In this document: positions 61,246 through 64,000 of the stretch, one piece after another | Layout: every line of letters starts with the position of its first letter | Position numbering within the stretch: position 1 is the stretch's first letter | Source of the DNA: Solirubrobacter phytolaccae | GTDB lineage: Bacteria; Actinomycetota; Thermoleophilia; Solirubrobacterales; Solirubrobacteraceae | Assembly (NCBI RefSeq): GCF_027587195.1 | Contig: NZ_JAPDDP010000001.1 | Coordinates: 1-64,000 of the forward strand | Reading direction: 5' to 3' | Length of the DNA: 64,000 nucleotides | Made by a program: the position numbers and the translations under genes | Notes under the pieces: generated by a model | What the model was told of the DNA's origin: nothing | What the model saw: only the letters and a program-made list of their open reading frames with translations | Databases searched by the model: none

Positions 61246-61890
61246 TCACGCTGAAGGTCGCGCCCCGTCCTGGGGCGCGACCTCGAAGTGCGGCTCCCAG
61301 CCGTCTGGGAGGCTGAGCCGCTCGGACGCGATGGACTGCGCCTGAGCGGCCGTGGAGGCCGGGACTTCGAGTCGCATCCGGTACGCCATCCGGCCCAGGA
61401 TGTACGTCGAGTCGCGCGCCGAGGCGAGCTGGGCGCGGAGCTCGGTGAGCTGGTCGAGGTCGAACCGCGCGCCCGCGCGCTCGGCCACGGCCCGCAGCGG
61501 CTCGTCGTCGCTCGGCTCGGGGATGCGGTCGTCGTCGGGCGAGACCCACGCGGTGACCGCCCACGCGATCGGTGGGTCCGCGTCGGTGCGGTCCTTCCAG
61601 GCGTCGGCGGGCTCGCGCCGCCACACGAAGTCCGGCAGGTTCGGGGGCGGCCAGAGCGGGAACTCGGGCGGGTGCTCGGTGCCCGCGGAGTAGTGCTCAC
61701 CGTCGTGCTGGACGTAGACGCGGTCGGCGCGGGCGCGGCCCCACTCGACCGCCGCTTCGACCGTCAGGCCCTCGAACTCCTCGGCCATCCTGCCGGTGTC
61801 GTGGTAGCCCGAGAAGGCGCCGGTGAGGAACGTGTCCTCGTGCTCATCCCACTCCGTGTCCTCGGAGATCCAGACGGTTCCGTCGCCCAT
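61246..61890 (-). CDS. hypothetical protein (214 aa)
   Basis: A 214-residue acidic soluble protein without signal peptide or membrane segment. It has an acidic, aromatic N-terminus (WISEDTEWDEHEDTFLTGAF), a central Pro/Trp-rich stretch (FPLWPPPNLPDFVWRREPADAW) and a helical region ending YRMRLEV. Codon use is typical of the genome. No family is recognised. Convergent with the preceding gene across 3 nt, and divergent from the MBL-fold gene across 33 nt. Confidence 0.6.
   Translation of the reverse strand: MGDGTVWISEDTEWDEHEDTFLTGAFSGYHDTGRMAEEFEGLTVEAAVEWGRARADRVYVQHDGEHYSAGTEHPPEFPLWPPPNLPDFVWRREPADAWKDRTDADPPIAWAVTAWVSPDDDRIPEPSDDEPLRAVAERAGARFDLDQLTELRAQLASARDSTYILGRMAYRMRLEVPASTAAQAQSIASERLSLPDGWEPHFEVAPQDGARPSA
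61255..61283. terminator. bidirectional hairpin at convergent gene ends
   Basis: A perfect 12-bp stem (AGGTCGCGCCCC / GGGGCGCGACCT) with a 5-nt loop starts 12 nt after the rightward stop codon at 61242. It lies within the last codons of the leftward gene. Confidence 0.65.
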
Positions 61891-61909
61891 TCAGGGAGCG
61901 TAGACGCGG

Positions 61910-61915
61910 TAGGCT
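61910..61915 (+). promoter_or_regulatory. candidate -10 box (TAGGCT), leaderless GTG start
   Basis: TAGGCT ends 8 nt before GTG 61924, which has no Shine-Dalgarno sequence. Confidence 0.4.
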
Positions 61916-61923
61916 CGCGCGTC

Positions 61924-62667
61924 GTGGAGATCACGAGGGGCGTCCATCGGATCGGGCCGACCAAGAAGGGTTGGAAGCTCGGCGGCTACGCGCAGTGCTA
62001 CCTGATCGACGACGAGAGCGGCGGGCTCGTGCTGGTCGACGCCGGGTACGAGCACGACGGCCACCGGATCCTCGAGTACCTGTGGAAGCTCGGGCGCACG
62101 CCCGCGGACATCACGGACCTCGCGCTCACGCACGCGCACCGGTCGCATCTCGGTGCGGTGGCGGCGCTCAAGCGGCTGAACCCGAAGCTGACGATCCACG
62201 TGCACCAGTGGGAGGCGGACATCGTCGCCGGGGCCCGGATGGCGCAGCCGATGCCGTTCCGCCCGCTGCGGCCGCTGACGATCTACCCGATGCGGATCGG
62301 CGCGCTGATCAACTACGACGCGCACCGCGGCTGCCCGCCGGACGCGCTGCTGCAGGACGTGGACGGGCAGCGGATCGGGCCGCTCGAGGTGATCCAGACG
62401 CAGGGCCACACGCCCGGCAGCGTCTCGTTCCTCTGGCGCGAGCGGGGCGTGCTCGCGGTCGGTGACGCGGTCGCGACCTGGCCGAAGCTGGACGCCGGCT
62501 GGCCCGGGTTCAACCTCGACGAGGCGCGCTACCAGCGGTCGCTGCAGAAGATCGTGTCGCTCGAGCCCGAGATCGTGCTCACCGGCCACGGGCAGCCCGT
62601 CACCGAGAACACGACGCAGAAGCTCGAGTCGCTGCTCAAGGGGCCGTACTGGCCGGCCAGGTCTTGA
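61924..62667 (+). CDS. MBL-fold (glyoxalase II-like) hydrolase with altered metal motif
   Basis: A 247-residue metallo-beta-lactamase-fold protein. The first metal motif reads THAHRSHLG (His70, His72, Ser74, His75). The Asp of HxHxDH is replaced by Ser. The remaining ligands are in place: His in QGHTPGS, Asp in VGDAVAT and His in TGHGQPV. The usual activities of the fold are thioester or lactone hydrolysis. Loss of the Asp would weaken or remove the second zinc site, so it may bind one metal, prefer iron differently, or be inactive. GTG 61924 is the only start that gives the family N-terminus. It overlaps the convergent peroxidase gene by 32 nt. Confidence 0.85.
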   Translation: MEITRGVHRIGPTKKGWKLGGYAQCYLIDDESGGLVLVDAGYEHDGHRILEYLWKLGRTPADITDLALTHAHRSHLGAVAALKRLNPKLTIHVHQWEADIVAGARMAQPMPFRPLRPLTIYPMRIGALINYDAHRGCPPDALLQDVDGQRIGPLEVIQTQGHTPGSVSFLWRERGVLAVGDAVATWPKLDAGWPGFNLDEARYQRSLQKIVSLEPEIVLTGHGQPVTENTTQKLESLLKGPYWPARS

Positions 62668-64000
62668 ACGCGTTCTCGGCGGGCTTGAGCTGCGGGTAGT
62701 GGCGGCGGAGCACGTCGCCCATACTCGTCTCCTCGATCCAGCGCAGCCCGACCGGCGTGTAGGTCTCGGGCGTGTAGCCGTCGGTGAAGAACCGGTCGCT
62801 CTGCAGTCGCCGTGAGGCCATCAGCAGGAAGATCCGGAACGCCGTCTCGCTGAACGCGAAGCCGCGCGGCTTGGGCTCGGCGTAGAGGCCGACGACGGCA
62901 TCGACGGCGTCCAAATCACCCCCATAGACCTCGCGGATCGCCGCCGCCGTCTTCACGTTCCCGCCCGCGAGCTCCTCGAACGTCTTCGGAACCGGCATCC
63001 GCAGCAGCTGCCGGAACGCGGTGTAGCGGGGCACGCCGGTCTCCCGCGCGCGGAGGATGTCGGCGGCCGCCAGGTCGACCGGCGGCAGGTCGCCGATCCG
63101 CTCCCACCGGCGCATCGTCTCGGGGTAGTTGAACAGCTCGATCTGGCCGGGCGGCTGGGTGCCGAGCGCGTGCAGGGCGCTCGCGACGCCGCCGACCTCG
63201 TTGATCCGGTCGCGCGGCTGGCTGATCCGGCCGGGCTGGATCGCCAACGCCCGCAGGTCGAACGAGAGCGACCCGAACGCGTAGTCGTCGGGCATCAACG
63301 GATGCAGCCGGTAGACGGTCACGAACTCCTCCGTGAGCGTGTACGGCACGCCGTGATGGTTCGTGCGCGAGCCGGGGATGCCGGACAGGACCTCGTTGGC
63401 CCCGATCCGGCCGTGGCGACGGCGGACGTTCTCGCCCAGCAGCCCCCACCACGTCGCCTTGATCGCGCGCTCGGTCGTGGGGTGGCCGATGATCGCGGGC
63501 GTCCACTCGACGGTGTGGATCTTCGCCATCAGCGCGCTGTTGATCAGCCGCGCCTTCGCGTACAGCCGGTCCGCGCGCCAGTGCGGGTAGACCTCGCGCA
63601 GCCGCCGCACGATCGCGTTGTGCTCGCGCGCGAACAGCACCTGCAGCACGGCCAGGCCGACCCACAGGCTGGCTTCGGGCGCGTTGAAGGTCTTGGCCTC
63701 CTCCTCCATCTGGATCAGCAGCGCGTCGTCGACGAGGATCTCGCCGTCGCCCGTCTCGATGTCGCTGATGTACGGCTCGCGCGACCCGTACAGCTGCGAC
63801 GCGTCCCACCAGTGCGTCTCGCGGGAGAGGAAGCTCGCTGGATCGCTGCCCGGCATCGGGATCGCCTTCGCGAGCGGCATGTCCTCCTCGAGCATCCAGT
63901 CGCCGATCGACGGCTCCTTCGCGTGGCTGAGCCAGTCGTGGACCTCGAACTGCAGCCACGCGGCGGCAAGCACGTTGAGATGGCTCGCGGGGAGGAAGTC
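62636..64000 (-). CDS. haem peroxidase / alpha-dioxygenase-like enzyme, N-terminus outside window
   Basis: 454 residues are visible and the frame stays open to the right edge, so the start lies beyond the window. It belongs to the animal-type haem peroxidase superfamily. The distal region is QFEVHDWLSH with the His, followed by LFAREHNAIVRRL, and the proximal His is in VYRLHPLMPDD. The patterns resemble fatty-acid alpha-dioxygenases (alpha-DOX/PIOX) more than secreted peroxidases, and no Cys-rich or signal region is visible. Oxygenation of fatty acids is a reasonable but untested guess. Confidence 0.85.
   Translation of the reverse strand, partial: DFLPASHLNVLAAAWLQFEVHDWLSHAKEPSIGDWMLEEDMPLAKAIPMPGSDPASFLSRETHWWDASQLYGSREPYISDIETGDGEILVDDALLIQMEEEAKTFNAPEASLWVGLAVLQVLFAREHNAIVRRLREVYPHWRADRLYAKARLINSALMAKIHTVEWTPAIIGHPTTERAIKATWWGLLGENVRRRHGRIGANEVLSGIPGSRTNHHGVPYTLTEEFVTVYRLHPLMPDDYAFGSLSFDLRALAIQPGRISQPRDRINEVGGVASALHALGTQPPGQIELFNYPETMRRWERIGDLPPVDLAAADILRARETGVPRYTAFRQLLRMPVPKTFEELAGGNVKTAAAIREVYGGDLDAVDAVVGLYAEPKPRGFAFSETAFRIFLLMASRRLQSDRFFTDGYTPETYTPVGLRWIEETSMGDVLRRHYPQLKPAENAFKTWPASTAP

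Overview
The window is about 70% GC, densely coded, and lacks rRNA, tRNA, CRISPR arrays and insertion sequences. The gene content suggests an actinobacterium of the Thermoleophilia/Solirubrobacterales type. This rests on very large secreted PKD, propeller and Ig-like proteins, an ECF sigma factor paired with a YCII (DGPF) protein, PucR, FCD-GntR and DeoR regulators, a UgpC-type sugar ABC operon, and many genes with a TANNNT box 7-8 nt before the start codon (apparent leaderless transcripts). The taxonomic placement is inference from composition and families, not from a marker gene. || Layout. 1-4.9 kb: the tail of a LuxR-type regulator, a DUF4396 membrane protein with a CsoR-like operator at its start, an Orn/Lys/Arg decarboxylase, and a dienelactone hydrolase-glutathione transferase pair. 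4.8-9.5 kb: a copper amine oxidase-class III aminotransferase operon divergent from a PucR regulator that carries a 1-nt frameshift. With the nearby decarboxylase this looks like an amine or polyamine unit. 9.7-15.3 kb: a secreted propeller/Ig protein, an ECF42-like sigma factor with its YCII partner, a flippase-like membrane protein and a PAP2 phosphatase. 15.5-30.2 kb: an exported-protein block read leftwards, with two tandem S15/CocE-type hydrolases, a degenerate P-loop kinase-like protein, an EAL-HDOD protein and a 2423-residue protein (sugar dehydrogenase-like propeller, seven PKD, CBM6, two DUF1349-like, two ThuA). || 30.4-41.6 kb: a carbon-uptake and catabolism island. An FCD-GntR regulator faces a four-gene operon (succinate-semialdehyde dehydrogenase, PfpI/DJ-1, alpha/beta hydrolase, iron alcohol dehydrogenase). 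Divergent from this operon is a complete ABC operon: lipoprotein binding protein, two permeases, two different ATPases and a DeoR regulator. 41.6-46.5 kb: a STAS protein, two secreted proteins (one an RHS-like/clan GH-A glycosidase fusion) and a diaminopropionate ammonia-lyase-like enzyme. 46.5-64 kb: MMPL and EamA transporters, an ELWxxDGT propeller protein, a secreted protein resembling the N-terminal part of RHS proteins, an alkaline-phosphatase-superfamily phosphodiesterase, a nitric oxide synthase oxygenase, small exported proteins, an MBL-fold protein lacking its usual Asp ligand, and a haem peroxidase/alpha-dioxygenase-like enzyme running off the right edge. || The most striking observation is one ~110-140-residue C-terminal domain, ending TG.Y.KTL.F.L.T, on four otherwise unrelated secreted proteins (two S15 hydrolases, the giant ThuA/PKD protein, the phosphodiesterase). 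It looks like a shared surface-retention or sorting module. Other notable points are the stand-alone NOS, the RHS-glycosidase fusion, the pseudo-kinase, the asymmetric ABC ATPase pair, and two 19-bp palindromes of the same design, one of them inside a gene.
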